The notes: generated from the letters alone by a model not told the origin. 10,700 bases of DNA from CAXSEF01 sp964236535 (GCA_964236535.1 CAXSEF010000106.1:1-10700), one strand, 5' to 3'; positions 1-6,990 are shown, counted from the first letter of the stretch. Translations and numbers: made by a program.

Positions 1-2
1 TT

Positions 3-46
3 CCAAAGGCTCAGCCTTTGGCGGAGTCCAGAGGCAGAGCCTCTGG
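3..46 (+). repeat. Paired-hairpin repeat, copy 1
   Basis: Two perfect 8-bp stems with 3-base loops stand in tandem: CCAAAGGC/GCCTTTGG (loop TCA, 3-21) and CCAGAGGC/GCCTCTGG (loop AGA, 28-46), joined by CGGAGT (22-27). A tail beginning CCTGGCTTGC (47-56) resembles the tail of other copies. The unit lies beyond the 3' end of the minus-strand dsbD-like gene. It may continue upstream of the window. It could act as a 3'-end or terminator structure or be a REP-like mobile repeat; the sequence does not decide. Confidence 0.75.
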
Positions 47-99
47 CCTGGCTTGCTTGCCCGGCCACGCCAGGGCCGCTGTCACCAGACAAAGGGACT

Positions 100-142
100 C
101 TCGAGGCCTGCCTCGAGCGGAGTCCAGAGGCGAAGCCTCCGA
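100..142 (+). repeat. Paired-hairpin repeat, copy 2
   Basis: This has the same architecture as copy 1. Stem 1 is CTCGAGGC/GCCTCGAG (100-107 with 110-117, 2-base loop). The joiner is CGGAGT (118-123). Stem 2 is CCAGAGGC with GCCTCCGA (124-131 and 135-142, loop GAA) and has six of eight pairs. Stem 1 differs from copy 1 on both sides while keeping full pairing. An outer pairing GGACTC (95-100) with GAGTCC (120-125) is also possible. Confidence 0.7.
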
Positions 143-221
143 CCTAGCCCGCCGAACGGTCACGAATGGCAACCGCGGGCCCAGGCACACCCGGACCGGG
201 CCGGCGGCGGCCGATCGGCCC

Positions 222-2576
222 TCACCCCTGCCGAAGCGCCGCCAGCACCCCCGAAGGCGTCAGGATCTGCGGCAGCACGGCGGCCGTCCCGCCCGGCGGG
301 TAGTAGACATACAGCGGCACCCCGTCGCGTCCGTGCGCGCGCAGGAATGCGGTGATCTCCGGGTCCTGCCGGGTCCAGTCGCCCTTGAGGTAGGCCACGT
401 CGCGCCGGGCAAAGGCGTCGCGCACCGGCTGCGGCGACAGTGCCACCCGCTCGTTGACCAGGCAGGTGAAGCACCACGCCGCGGTCATGTCGACGAACAC
501 CGGCCGCCCCTGCGCGCGCAGGCTCTCGAGCCGCGCCGCCGAGAACGGCTCCGACCCGTCCCGGGCCACACCCGCCCCGACCTGGCCGGCCCCGACCTGC
601 GCCGCCCCGACCTGCGCCGCCCCGACCTGCCCCGACCCAGCCTGCCCCGCCCCGCCGAGCCCTGCCGTGCCCGCCGCCTGCGCCGCCACATCGTCCGCGG
701 CCGGCAGCCGCGCCGCACCCGCGAGCACCGCCGCGGCCACTCCGGCGCCCGCCAGCGCCGCCGCCCCGCCGAAGCGCCGCCCCGCCGGCCGCGCCGGTCG
801 CGACACCCCCCATGCCCAGGCCGCGAACCCCAGCGCCACCCCGCCCGCGAGGCAGGCCAGCACCCCCGCCGGCCCGGCTTCCACCGCCGCCACCCAGGCC
901 AGCCAGACCGCCGCCGCATACATCGGGAACGCCAGCGCCTGGCGGAGCACCTCCATCCACGCCCCCGGCCGCGGCAGCCCGCGCGCCAGCCCCGGCACCG
1001 CCGCCAGCAGCAGCGTCGGCGCCGCCAGCCCCAGCCCCATCGCCAGGAACACCGCCATCGCCGGCACCGGCGGCGATGCGAACGCCGCGGCCAGCGCCAC
1101 CCCCATGAACGGCGCGGTGCACGGCGTGGCCACCAGCACCGCGAGCAGCCCGGTGAACACGCTGCCGGCGACCCCCTCGCGCGCCGCCAGCCCCTGCCCG
1201 GCGCCCTCCAACCCGCTGACCGGCGTCACCACGCCCGACAGCATCAGCCCCACCGCGAACAGCACCCACGCGGTCGCGATCACGAACACCGGCGACTGGA
1301 ACTGGAACCCCCACCCCGCCGCCGCACCGGCACCGCGCAGCACCAGCATCACCGCGCCCAGCGCCGCGAACGCCACCAGAACCCCCGCGGTATACCCGGC
1401 CGCCTGCCGCCGCACCGCCGCCCGCGACGCCCCGGACAGCCGCGCCAGCGCCATCGCCTTCATCGCCAGCACCGGGAACACGCACGGCATCAGGTTCAGC
1501 ACCAGCCCGCCGGCCAACGCCAGCAGCAGCGTGCGCAGCACCGCCCCGGCCGACCCCGCCGCATCTCCCGGGCCCGCGGCCACCGCGCCGGCCGCGGGCG
1601 TACCCGCCGCATCCTGGGCCGCATCCTGGGCCGTACCCCCGGGCGCCGCCGCGACCGCGAGCCAGCTCACCCCGCCGCGCGCGTCGGTCAGCCGCAGCAC
1701 CCCGTCGATCCCCTGCCCAGGGTGCGCGCCGGCGGCCAGCGGCAGCCGCAGCGTGAGCCCGTCCGCCCGCACCGAGAGCGGCTGCGGCGCCGAGTGCACC
1801 AGAACCCCCGGCTCGGCCGGGAAGAAGTACGCGTCGCGCACCGAAGCCCGGGTGATCTCGCGTCCCGACACCGACAGCGTGCCGTCACCCGCCAGCCGCG
1901 CCCCGAACGGCGAGGCCACCGGGGTGCGTGCATCGGCCGCCGCGAACAGCCCCGCCTGCGCCGACGGCGCCGCATCGCCCGGCAGCCCAGCACCCGGCAA
2001 CCCAGCGCCGTGCAACCCAGCTCCTTGCAACCCAGCCGGGGGCGCGAGATCGAGCGCGAAGTCCCCGCTCTCCGGCACGCACACCGTGCTGCACACCAGC
2101 CAGTCCGCATGCGCCCGCACCGTCATCCCGCCCGGCGCCCCGCTCACCGTCACCGGCAGCAGCAGGTCGCCGGTATAGGCATAGGCCGCAAGCGACCCCT
2201 CCAGCAGCAGCTCCGGCGCCGGCCAGGCGATCGGCGACGCCTGCACCCCCGACGGCAGCACCAGCGACAGCACCGGCGCCACGCCGGCGTCGCCCGGGTT
2301 CGACCAGTAGGTGTGCCAGCCCGGCGCCATGCGCAGCCGCAGCCCGAGCCGGAACGCCCGTCCCGGCACCGGCGCGTCGGTGTCGCTGACCAGCGTCGCC
2401 GTGACCCTGGCGCTCGCCACCGCCGCACTCTCCGCCGCCCGCGCGCCCGCCGCCCAGACCAGCAGCGCCGCCAGGAGCCACCCGGCCAGCCGCCCCGCCC
2501 CCGCCGCGCCGCGCCGCGCCGATCCGCCGCCGCGGACGCCGGCGTCCCCACATCGCGCACCAGACGGCCGGGTCAT
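222..2576 (-). CDS. DsbD/ScsB-type thiol:disulfide interchange protein (protein-disulfide reductase)
   Basis: A 784-residue inner-membrane protein that should carry electrons from cytoplasmic thioredoxin to periplasmic thiol partners. Residues about 30-48 form a signal peptide or anchor ending in ARA. A periplasmic DsbD N-terminal-type domain follows (GWHTYWSNPGDAG, 86-98; cysteine pair C162/C166). A multi-span DsbD membrane domain starts near 346, with NLMPCVFPV (C365) and ATPCTAPF (C486) as the likely redox pair. The C-terminal thioredoxin-like domain has WCFTC (C702/C705). The ATG at 2576 is chosen because AGGAG (plus strand 2584-2588) lies 7 bases upstream and a signal sequence follows directly. 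E. coli DsbD is about 565 residues; the extra length lies in the N-terminal domain and in Gly/Ala linkers with pentapeptide repeats. No partner such as DsbA or ScsC is adjacent. The family is confident; DsbD versus ScsB is not settled. Confidence 0.93.
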   Translation of the reverse strand: MTRPSGARCGDAGVRGGGSARRGAAGAGRLAGWLLAALLVWAAGARAAESAAVASARVTATLVSDTDAPVPGRAFRLGLRLRMAPGWHTYWSNPGDAGVAPVLSLVLPSGVQASPIAWPAPELLLEGSLAAYAYTGDLLLPVTVSGAPGGMTVRAHADWLVCSTVCVPESGDFALDLAPPAGLQGAGLHGAGLPGAGLPGDAAPSAQAGLFAAADARTPVASPFGARLAGDGTLSVSGREITRASVRDAYFFPAEPGVLVHSAPQPLSVRADGLTLRLPLAAGAHPGQGIDGVLRLTDARGGVSWLAVAAAPGGTAQDAAQDAAGTPAAGAVAAGPGDAAGSAGAVLRTLLLALAGGLVLNLMPCVFPVLAMKAMALARLSGASRAAVRRQAAGYTAGVLVAFAALGAVMLVLRGAGAAAGWGFQFQSPVFVIATAWVLFAVGLMLSGVVTPVSGLEGAGQGLAAREGVAGSVFTGLLAVLVATPCTAPFMGVALAAAFASPPVPAMAVFLAMGLGLAAPTLLLAAVPGLARGLPRPGAWMEVLRQALAFPMYAAAVWLAWVAAVEAGPAGVLACLAGGVALGFAAWAWGVSRPARPAGRRFGGAAALAGAGVAAAVLAGAARLPAADDVAAQAAGTAGLGGAGQAGSGQVGAAQVGAAQVGAGQVGAGVARDGSEPFSAARLESLRAQGRPVFVDMTAAWCFTCLVNERVALSPQPVRDAFARRDVAYLKGDWTRQDPEITAFLRAHGRDGVPLYVYYPPGGTAAVLPQILTPSGVLAALRQG
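571..645 (-). repeat. 15-bp in-frame tandem repeat, linker before thioredoxin domain
   Basis: Five units of 15 bases, with consensus near GCCGCCCCGACCTGC on the plus strand; units 601-615 and 616-630 are identical. They encode a pentapeptide pattern of the type GAAQV at residues about 644-669 of the DsbD-like protein, between the last membrane segments and the thioredoxin-like domain. A flexible, possibly length-variable linker is likely. Confidence 0.8.
1609..1632 (-). repeat. 12-bp in-frame duplication in DsbD-like gene
   Basis: GCATCCTGGGCC occurs twice in tandem (1609-1620 and 1621-1632). It encodes AQDA twice (residues about 315-322) in the linker just before the membrane domain. Confidence 0.75.
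1981..2040 (-). repeat. 15-bp in-frame tandem repeat in periplasmic domain
   Basis: Four imperfect 15-base units, plus-strand core GGCAACCCAGC, encode a GLxGA pentapeptide series at residues about 182-200 of the DsbD-like protein. They follow the first periplasmic segment and precede the rest of the N-terminal domain. The unit length matches the 571-645 array but the sequence does not. Confidence 0.75.
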
Positions 2577-2597
2577 GCTCAGGCTCCTGTTGCTGCG

Positions 2598-2652
2598 CCC
2601 CGCTGCGCCGTGAGCCCGCCCGCTGCGAGCCCCCCGCTGCGCGCCGCCACGC
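2598..2652 (+). repeat. 55-base direct duplicate, left of gap
   Basis: These 55 bases are identical to 2753-2807, on the other side of the N run. The sequence itself is a low-complexity GC series with several CGCTGCG words. An exact duplicate on both sides of a fixed-length gap is best read as the overlap of two contigs. Confidence 0.9.
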
Positions 2653-2752
2653 NNNNNNNNNNNNNNNNNNNNNNNNNNNNNNNNNNNNNNNNNNNNNNNN
2701 NNNNNNNNNNNNNNNNNNNNNNNNNNNNNNNNNNNNNNNNNNNNNNNNNNNN
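2653..2752. other. Assembly gap of 100 N
   Basis: A run of exactly 100 N. A round length is normally a scaffolding placeholder, not a measured distance. It lies in intergenic DNA and interrupts no gene once the dsbD-like start at 2576 is accepted. Confidence 0.98.
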
Positions 2753-2807
2753 CCCCGCTGCGCCGTGAGCCCGCCCGCTGCGAGCCCCCCGCTGCGCGCC
2801 GCCACGC
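2753..2807 (+). repeat. 55-base direct duplicate, right of gap
   Basis: Second copy of 2598-2652, with no mismatch over 55 bases. Confidence 0.9.
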
Positions 2808-2918
2808 GCCGGCCGCGACCGGCCGCCGCCTTGTGCCGGAACACCCGACGGCCCAGCTTGCCACGCAAACCGCCGGGCCTGCGACCGCCTGCGCAGCAAC
2901 AGCATCGGAGCCTGCCCA

Positions 2919-3314
2919 GTGTCAAACCGAACCACCGCCGCGCTGCTCTGCGCCGGCCTGGGCCTTGCCGGCTGCGCCACCACCCAGGATCTGGTGCAGG
3001 GCCAGGAGAACATGCTCGCCGCCGCCGGCTTCGTCGTCCGCCCCGCCAACACCGCCGAGCGCCAGCAGGCGATGGCCACCCTGCCGGCCGACAAGATCGT
3101 GCAGCGCGTCCGCGACGACACCGTCGCCTACCTGTACGCCGACCCCGTGGTCTGCCACTGCCTCTATGTCGGGGGCCAGGGCGCATACGGCCGCTACCAG
3201 CAGGAGCGGCTGCAGCAGCACCTCGCCGACGAGCAGGTCGAGGCGTCGCAGTTCGGCTACGGCGGCGGCTTCGGCTGGGGACCCTGGGGCGGCTTCGGCC
3301 CGGGCTTCTTCTGA
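2919..3314 (+). CDS. Small lipoprotein of unknown function
   Basis: 131 residues starting at GTG (2919), with CGGAG ending 8 bases before it. The N-terminus is a lipoprotein signal: short basic start, hydrophobic stretch and lipobox LAGC (16-19), so Cys19 should be lipidated and the product envelope-anchored. The mature part has DPVVCHCLYVGGQGAYGRYQ (75-94) with a Cys-His-Cys at 79-81, a charged Gln/Glu-rich stretch (94-108), and a tail rich in Gly, Phe and Trp (113-131). It resembles small uncharacterised lipoproteins I associate with alpha- and beta-proteobacteria; I know no function for them. hrpB follows directly and probably overlaps the stop codon by 4 bases, so the two are likely co-transcribed. 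Confidence 0.85.
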   Translation: MSNRTTAALLCAGLGLAGCATTQDLVQGQENMLAAAGFVVRPANTAERQQAMATLPADKIVQRVRDDTVAYLYADPVVCHCLYVGGQGAYGRYQQERLQQHLADEQVEASQFGYGGGFGWGPWGGFGPGFF

Positions 3315-5890
3315 CCCCGCCCGACCTCGGCGCGCCCGCCGCGACGGACGCGCCCCCGGAGCCTGCCGCACACCACGCCGCACTCGCGGCCCTGCCGGTC
3401 GCAGCCATCCTGCCGGAGCTGCTCGACCGGCTGCGCACGCGGCCCAACGCCATCCTCGTCGCCCCGCCCGGCGCCGGCAAGACCACCCTGGTGCCGCTCG
3501 CCCTCCTGCACGCCACACCGCCCGAGGCGCCGTGGCGCCGGCCACACGGCCGCATCGTCGTGCTCGAGCCCCGCCGCCTCGCCGCCCGCGCCGCCGCCAC
3601 CCGCATGGCCGCACTGCTCGGCGAACCCGTCGGCCGCACCGTCGGCTACCGCACCCGGCTGGACAGCGCCACCTCGGACGCCACCCGCGTCGAGGTCGTC
3701 ACCGAGGGCCTGATGGTGCGCCGCCTGCTCGCCGACCCCGGCCTCGACGGCACCGACGCCGTGCTGTTCGACGAGATCCACGAGCGCGCCCTCGACGCCG
3801 ACCTCGCATTGGCCTTCTGCCTCGACCTGCAGCGCGAGCTGCGCCCCGAGCTGCGCCTGCTCGCGATGTCCGCCACCGCCGACGGCGCCCGCCTCTCCGC
3901 CATGCTCGGCGCCGGCGTGCTCGACAGCCCCGGCCGCGCCCACCCCGTCGCCACCAGCCACGCCGCCCGCGACCTCGCCAGCCCCCGCGAACTGCCCGAG
4001 CGCATGGCGGCCGCGATCCGCGCTGGCCTCGCCGACCACCCGGGCGACCTCCTCGCTTTCCTGCCCGGCATGGCGGAAATCCGCCGCACCGAGCAGGCGC
4101 TGTCCGGCTGCGGCGCCGTCGTCCTGCCGCTGCACGGCGACCTGCCTCCCGCCGCCCAGGACCTCGCCCTGCGCCCGGACGCCGACGGCCGCCGGCGCGT
4201 GGTGCTCGCCACCTCGATCGCCGAGACCTCGCTCACCGTGCCCGGCGTGCGCATCGTCGTCGACGGCGGCTGGCGTCGCGCCCCCAGGCTCGACCCCGCG
4301 ACCGGCCTGACCCGGCTCGCCACCCTGCGCATCAGCCGCGCCGCCGCCGAGCAGCGCGCCGGTCGCGCCGGCCGCGAATTCCCGGGCGTCGCCATCCGGC
4401 TGTGGACCGCGGCGCTGCATCGCGGCCTGCCGCCGTTCGACCGCCCGGAAATCCTGGAGGCCGAGCTGTCCGGCCTGCGCCTCGACTGCGCCGCCTGGGG
4501 CACCGAGCCCGCCGGCCTGCCCTTCGCCGACCCGCCGCCCGCCGGCGCGCTCGCCGCCGCCGACGCCCTGCTCGGCCTGCTCGGCGCCATGGCCGACGGC
4601 CGCGTCACCCCCGTCGGCCGACGCATGGCAGCGCTCGGCGCCCATCCCCGGCTCGCCGCGATGATGCTGGCCGCCGCCACCCCCGCCGAGGCCGCGCTCG
4701 CCGCCGACATCGCCGCCCTGCTGGAGGAGCGCGACCCGCTGCGCAGCCTCGACTCCCGCCAGCCGCCGCCCGCCGACATCGCCCTGCGCCTCGCCCTCCT
4801 CGCCGACGACGACACCCGGGTCGCCCCAGGCCACTCCCCAGCCCTTTCTCCGGACCACCACCCCGCCGCGCCCGGCGCCGCCCTGCCCCCCGGCCTGTCC
4901 GCCGACCGCGGCGCCGTGTCGCGCATCCGCCGCGCCGCCGCCCAGTATCGCCGCCGTCTGCGCGCCACCCAGCCCGCGGCCGGCGACCCCGCCGCCCTGC
5001 TCGCCGCCGCCTTCCCCGATCGCGTGGCGCAGCGCCGCGGCGAGCCCGGCGCGTTCCGCCTCTCCGGCGGCGGCGGCGCCCGCCTGCCCCGCGCCGACCC
5101 GCTCTCCGCCGCCGCCCTGCTCGCGGTCGGCGCGCTCGAGACCAGGGCCGGCTCGCAGATCAGGCTGGCCGCCGCCCTCGACCCCCAGGCCCTGCCCCCC
5201 TGCCTCGCCCAGGCCCTCACCGAGACCACCGAGGGCGGCTTCGACCCCGTCAGCGGCGCCGTGCTGTCGCGCCGCCGCCGCCGCCTCGGTGCGCTGGTGC
5301 TCGACGACCGCACCCTCCCCGCCGACCCCGCGCACACCGCAGCGGCACTCGCCGCCGCCGTCGCCACCCGCACCGACGCCCTGCCCTGGACCGACGCCGC
5401 CCGCCAGCTCCAGGCCCGCACCGCCTGGCTGCGCGGCCTGGATCCCGGCGTTGCCGACCTGTCCGACTCCGCACTCGCCGCCTCGGTGCAGGACTGGCTC
5501 GCCCCCGCCCTGCTGGGCATGTCGCGGCTCGCCGACCTGCAGCGCCTCGACCTCGCCCAGCTGCTGCGCGGCATGCTCGGCCGCGACGCCGGCCGCCTCG
5601 ACCGCGACCTGCCCACCCACCTCGCCCTGCCAGGCGGCCGCGCCGCGGTGGACTACACCCAGCCCCTGCCGATCGCCGCCGCCCGCGCCCAGGCGTTCTA
5701 CGGCCTCGCCGAAACCCCGCGCCTCGCCGGCGGCCAGGTGGCGCTGCAGCTCGCGCTGCTCTCGCCCGCCGGCCGCCCCGTCGCCATCACCCGGGACCTG
5801 CGCGGCTTCTGGGCCGGCAGCTGGGCCGAAATCCGCCGCGAAATGCGCGGCCGCTACCCGCGCCATGACTGGCCCGAGCACCCGGCATGA
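3311..5890 (+). CDS. hrpB: ATP-dependent RNA helicase HrpB (DEAH-type)
   Basis: About 859 residues from the proposed start; HrpB proteins are usually about 820. Numbered from there: Walker A GAGKTT (54-59), motif Ia-like LEPRRLAARA (85-94), DEIH (154-157), SAT (187-189), motif V region TSIAETSLTVPG (301-312) and motif VI QRAGRAGR (348-355). The HrpB C-terminal domain ends with SPAGRPVAITRDLRGFW and MRGRYPRHDWPE, which separates it from HrpA. HrpB is a nucleic-acid-dependent ATPase and putative RNA helicase with a poorly defined role. Start choice: there is no in-frame ATG, GTG or TTG between 2768 and the Walker A motif. A CTG at 3311 overlaps the lipoprotein TGA as CTGA, which suggests coupled translation. 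A CTG near 3402, just before PVAAILPELL, is an alternative. The end is secure; the start is not. Confidence 0.93.
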   Translation: MTPPDLGAPAATDAPPEPAAHHAALAALPVAAILPELLDRLRTRPNAILVAPPGAGKTTLVPLALLHATPPEAPWRRPHGRIVVLEPRRLAARAAATRMAALLGEPVGRTVGYRTRLDSATSDATRVEVVTEGLMVRRLLADPGLDGTDAVLFDEIHERALDADLALAFCLDLQRELRPELRLLAMSATADGARLSAMLGAGVLDSPGRAHPVATSHAARDLASPRELPERMAAAIRAGLADHPGDLLAFLPGMAEIRRTEQALSGCGAVVLPLHGDLPPAAQDLALRPDADGRRRVVLATSIAETSLTVPGVRIVVDGGWRRAPRLDPATGLTRLATLRISRAAAEQRAGRAGREFPGVAIRLWTAALHRGLPPFDRPEILEAELSGLRLDCAAWGTEPAGLPFADPPPAGALAAADALLGLLGAMADGRVTPVGRRMAALGAHPRLAAMMLAAATPAEAALAADIAALLEERDPLRSLDSRQPPPADIALRLALLADDDTRVAPGHSPALSPDHHPAAPGAALPPGLSADRGAVSRIRRAAAQYRRRLRATQPAAGDPAALLAAAFPDRVAQRRGEPGAFRLSGGGGARLPRADPLSAAALLAVGALETRAGSQIRLAAALDPQALPPCLAQALTETTEGGFDPVSGAVLSRRRRRLGALVLDDRTLPADPAHTAAALAAAVATRTDALPWTDAARQLQARTAWLRGLDPGVADLSDSALAASVQDWLAPALLGMSRLADLQRLDLAQLLRGMLGRDAGRLDRDLPTHLALPGGRAAVDYTQPLPIAAARAQAFYGLAETPRLAGGQVALQLALLSPAGRPVAITRDLRGFWAGSWAEIRREMRGRYPRHDWPEHPA

Positions 5891-5907
5891 CCGCGAAGCC
5901 AGCAAGG

Positions 5908-5947
5908 CCGGGCTCTGCCCGGACCCGCAAAGGGCCGGCGGCCCTTT
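5908..5947 (-). repeat. Paired-hairpin repeat, copy 3 (inverted), possible hrpB terminator
   Basis: Plus strand: CCGGGC-TCT-GCCCGG (5908-5922), joiner ACCCGC, then AAAGGGCC-GGC-GGCCCTTT (5929-5947). Both stems are perfect. Read on the minus strand it follows the same order as copies 1 and 2, with joiner GCGGGT and second loop AGA. It starts 17 bases after the hrpB stop, and the A-flanked, T-ending second hairpin could act as a terminator. The tail CAGCAAGGCCGGGCTC (5900-5915) recurs exactly at 10600-10615. Confidence 0.75.
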
Positions 5948-6013
5948 GATCCCGTTTGTTGGGAGCGGCACGCGGGACGCCGGTTGACGGCCTGAACAGC
6001 ACGCGAACGGAAC

Positions 6014-6058
6014 CTGGCGCGGACGGCGCCCAGACCCGCCAAAAGCCTGAGGTCTTCG
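6014..6058 (-). repeat. Paired-hairpin repeat, copy 4 (inverted)
   Basis: Plus strand: an imperfect GC hairpin (GGCGC 6016-6020 with GCGCC 6026-6030), then CAGACCCGCC, then AAAAGCC-TGA-GGTCTT (6041-6056), whose pairing is imperfect. Read on the minus strand, the first loop TCA and the joiner CGGGTC match the family. It faces copy 5 across about 28 bases, and CCGCCAAAAGCC (6036-6047) is exactly inverted at 6096-6107. Confidence 0.65.
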
Positions 6059-6085
6059 AAAACCTGTCTCCTGAGCATAAAGACT

Positions 6086-6129
6086 CCGAAGGCTGGGCTT
6101 TTGGCGGAGTCCAGACGCAGAGCCTCTGG
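6086..6129 (+). repeat. Paired-hairpin repeat, copy 5
   Basis: Stem 1 CCGAAGGC with GCTTTTGG (loop TGG) pairs at all eight positions, two as G-T wobble. The joiner is CGGAGT (6105-6110). Stem 2 CCAGACGC with GCCTCTGG (loop AGA) pairs at seven of eight. The tail (6130-6139) resembles the tail of copy 1. The unit ends about 10 bases beyond the stop of the minus-strand DUF4188 gene. Confidence 0.72.
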
Positions 6130-6139
6130 CCATGCCTGC

Positions 6140-6586
6140 CTAACCGGCTCCGACACGCTGCCGGGCGCTCATGAACGGTCCGGTCGGGGTGCGTTCCGGT
6201 GCGACGCTCGCGAGGCCGATCGCGGGAACGCCGGAGTAGATGGCCTCCATCCCTCCGCGCAGCCGACAAGTCTCGTGCCAGATGCCGCCGCCGCCCGCGT
6301 CGCGGGTGAAGTCGCGCCACCACGCCGCATGCTGCGGCGCCCGGGTGAACGCCTCCAGGCTGTCGAAGTCACGCCAGTACTGCCGGAAGCCCGGGTGCAT
6401 GAAGCCGAACCACAGGTCCTCGTGCGACAGCAATCCATCGGGTGCGTCCTTCCTGATCGAGCGCAGGCCGCGGCCGATGCGAAGCAGGCTGCGTGCTCCC
6501 TTCAGGTTCTTCGCGCGGTAGCCGAGATAGACCACGACAAGGTCCGGGTAGCCGGACAGGTCGACGGATCGGCGCGCATAGGTCAT
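6140..6586 (-). CDS. DUF4188 (Af470-like monooxygenase family) protein
   Basis: 148 residues from the ATG at 6586, with GAGGA about 9 bases upstream. Recognisable family features are the N-terminal strand DLVVVYLGYRAKNLKG (15-30), GLLSHEDLWFG (51-61), the diagnostic QYWRDFDSLEAFTR (69-82), WWRDFTRDAGGGGIWHET (89-106) and MEAIYSGVPAIGLA (113-126). From memory, the family was DUF4188 and includes a fungal fumagillin-cluster monooxygenase, Af470; members are small cytoplasmic proteins of dimeric alpha-beta barrel type. The substrate here is unknown. It lies 32 bases downstream of the EthD gene on the same strand, so the two should be co-transcribed and controlled by the divergent TetR gene. The C-terminal tail after about residue 131 is low in recognisable features. 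Confidence 0.85.
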   Translation of the reverse strand: MTYARRSVDLSGYPDLVVVYLGYRAKNLKGARSLLRIGRGLRSIRKDAPDGLLSHEDLWFGFMHPGFRQYWRDFDSLEAFTRAPQHAAWWRDFTRDAGGGGIWHETCRLRGGMEAIYSGVPAIGLASVAPERTPTGPFMSARQRVGAG

Positions 6587-6618
6587 GGGCGTGCATCCTC
6601 GTCGGACGGCCGCGGGGG

Positions 6619-6963
6619 TCAGGCGATGAGCACGCTCTCGGTGGACAGCACGAACTCGCAGGCGTGCAGGTCAAGGAAACGCGCCTCGTCCGGCCGGATC
6701 GTCTCCATGTAGCCGTCCGAGGTGAACACGGCCTCCAGTCCGGCCACGTCGTCGAACCAGAGCTCGGTGACGCCGTCGAACGTGATCGGTGGCAGGCCAG
6801 GGATGGATGCCGCCACGGTATGGCACTGAACGTAGCGTCGGACGTGCTGCCTTACGGCGGGCAGCGCGCAGAACAGCGGGGCGTGCCGGTCCCGGTGGTA
6901 GGCGACGAATTCATCGTGGGTCATCTGCGGCCTGCGCCGCAGCAGGATGGTGAACTTGATCAT
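6619..6963 (-). CDS. EthD domain-containing protein
   Basis: 114 residues, the usual size for the family. The start at 6963 gives MIKFTILLRRRPQMTHDEF, the standard EthD opening; a GGGAT 6 bases upstream is a fair ribosome-binding site. Further marks are FVAYHRDRHAPL (19-30), RRYVQCHT (42-49), DGVTELWFDDV (63-73) and PDEARFLDLH (91-100). EthD proteins are dimeric alpha-beta barrel (ferredoxin-like) proteins, first known as accessory proteins in ethyl tert-butyl ether degradation; relatives act in small-molecule oxidation, cyclisation or lyase reactions. It is first in a two-gene unit with DUF4188 and divergent from a TetR regulator. Substrate unknown. The reading frame extends upstream to 7041, but that extension has no domain signal and would overlap the regulator start. 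Confidence 0.88.
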   Translation of the reverse strand: MIKFTILLRRRPQMTHDEFVAYHRDRHAPLFCALPAVRQHVRRYVQCHTVAASIPGLPPITFDGVTELWFDDVAGLEAVFTSDGYMETIRPDEARFLDLHACEFVLSTESVLIA

Positions 6964-6990
6964 GGCGCTATCCCGATCAGGCGACGCGGG

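Larger units (their letters stand above)
2577..2918. other. Divergent intergenic region interrupted by assembly gap
   Basis: This region separates the minus-strand dsbD-like gene from the plus-strand lipoprotein. It holds the dsbD-like ribosome-binding site (plus strand 2584-2588), the N run, two identical 55-base flanks, and the lipoprotein ribosome-binding site CGGAG (2906-2910). The promoters of both genes should lie here, but I found no convincing -35/-10 pair. If the flanks are one sequence counted twice, the true intergenic length is about 187 bases. Confidence 0.7.

Noticed and set aside
1..142. CRISPR array
   Set aside because: Repeats are self-complementary, variable in sequence, irregularly spaced and scattered over 10 kb, with no uniform spacers and no cas genes.
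209..220. Palindrome GGCCGATCGGCC just past the dsbD-like stop as a terminator
   Set aside because: A perfect 12-base palindrome, but with almost no loop and no T run on the transcript strand; such words are common at this GC content.
18..2768. Very long open frames on the plus strand opposite the dsbD-like gene
   Set aside because: Stop codons are rare at this GC content. The translations are Arg/Pro/Ala-rich low-complexity sequence with no domain, while the minus strand encodes a clear DsbD-like protein.
2765..3310. N-terminal extension of HrpB back to a GTG at 2765
   Set aside because: It would cover the whole lipoprotein gene in another frame, begins inside the assembly duplicate, and encodes Arg/Pro-rich sequence unlike any HrpB N-terminus.
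3257..6133. 958-codon open frame antisense to hrpB
   Set aside because: It is Gly/Ala/Gln-rich without recognisable domains and mirrors the hrpB coding sequence; a composition artefact.
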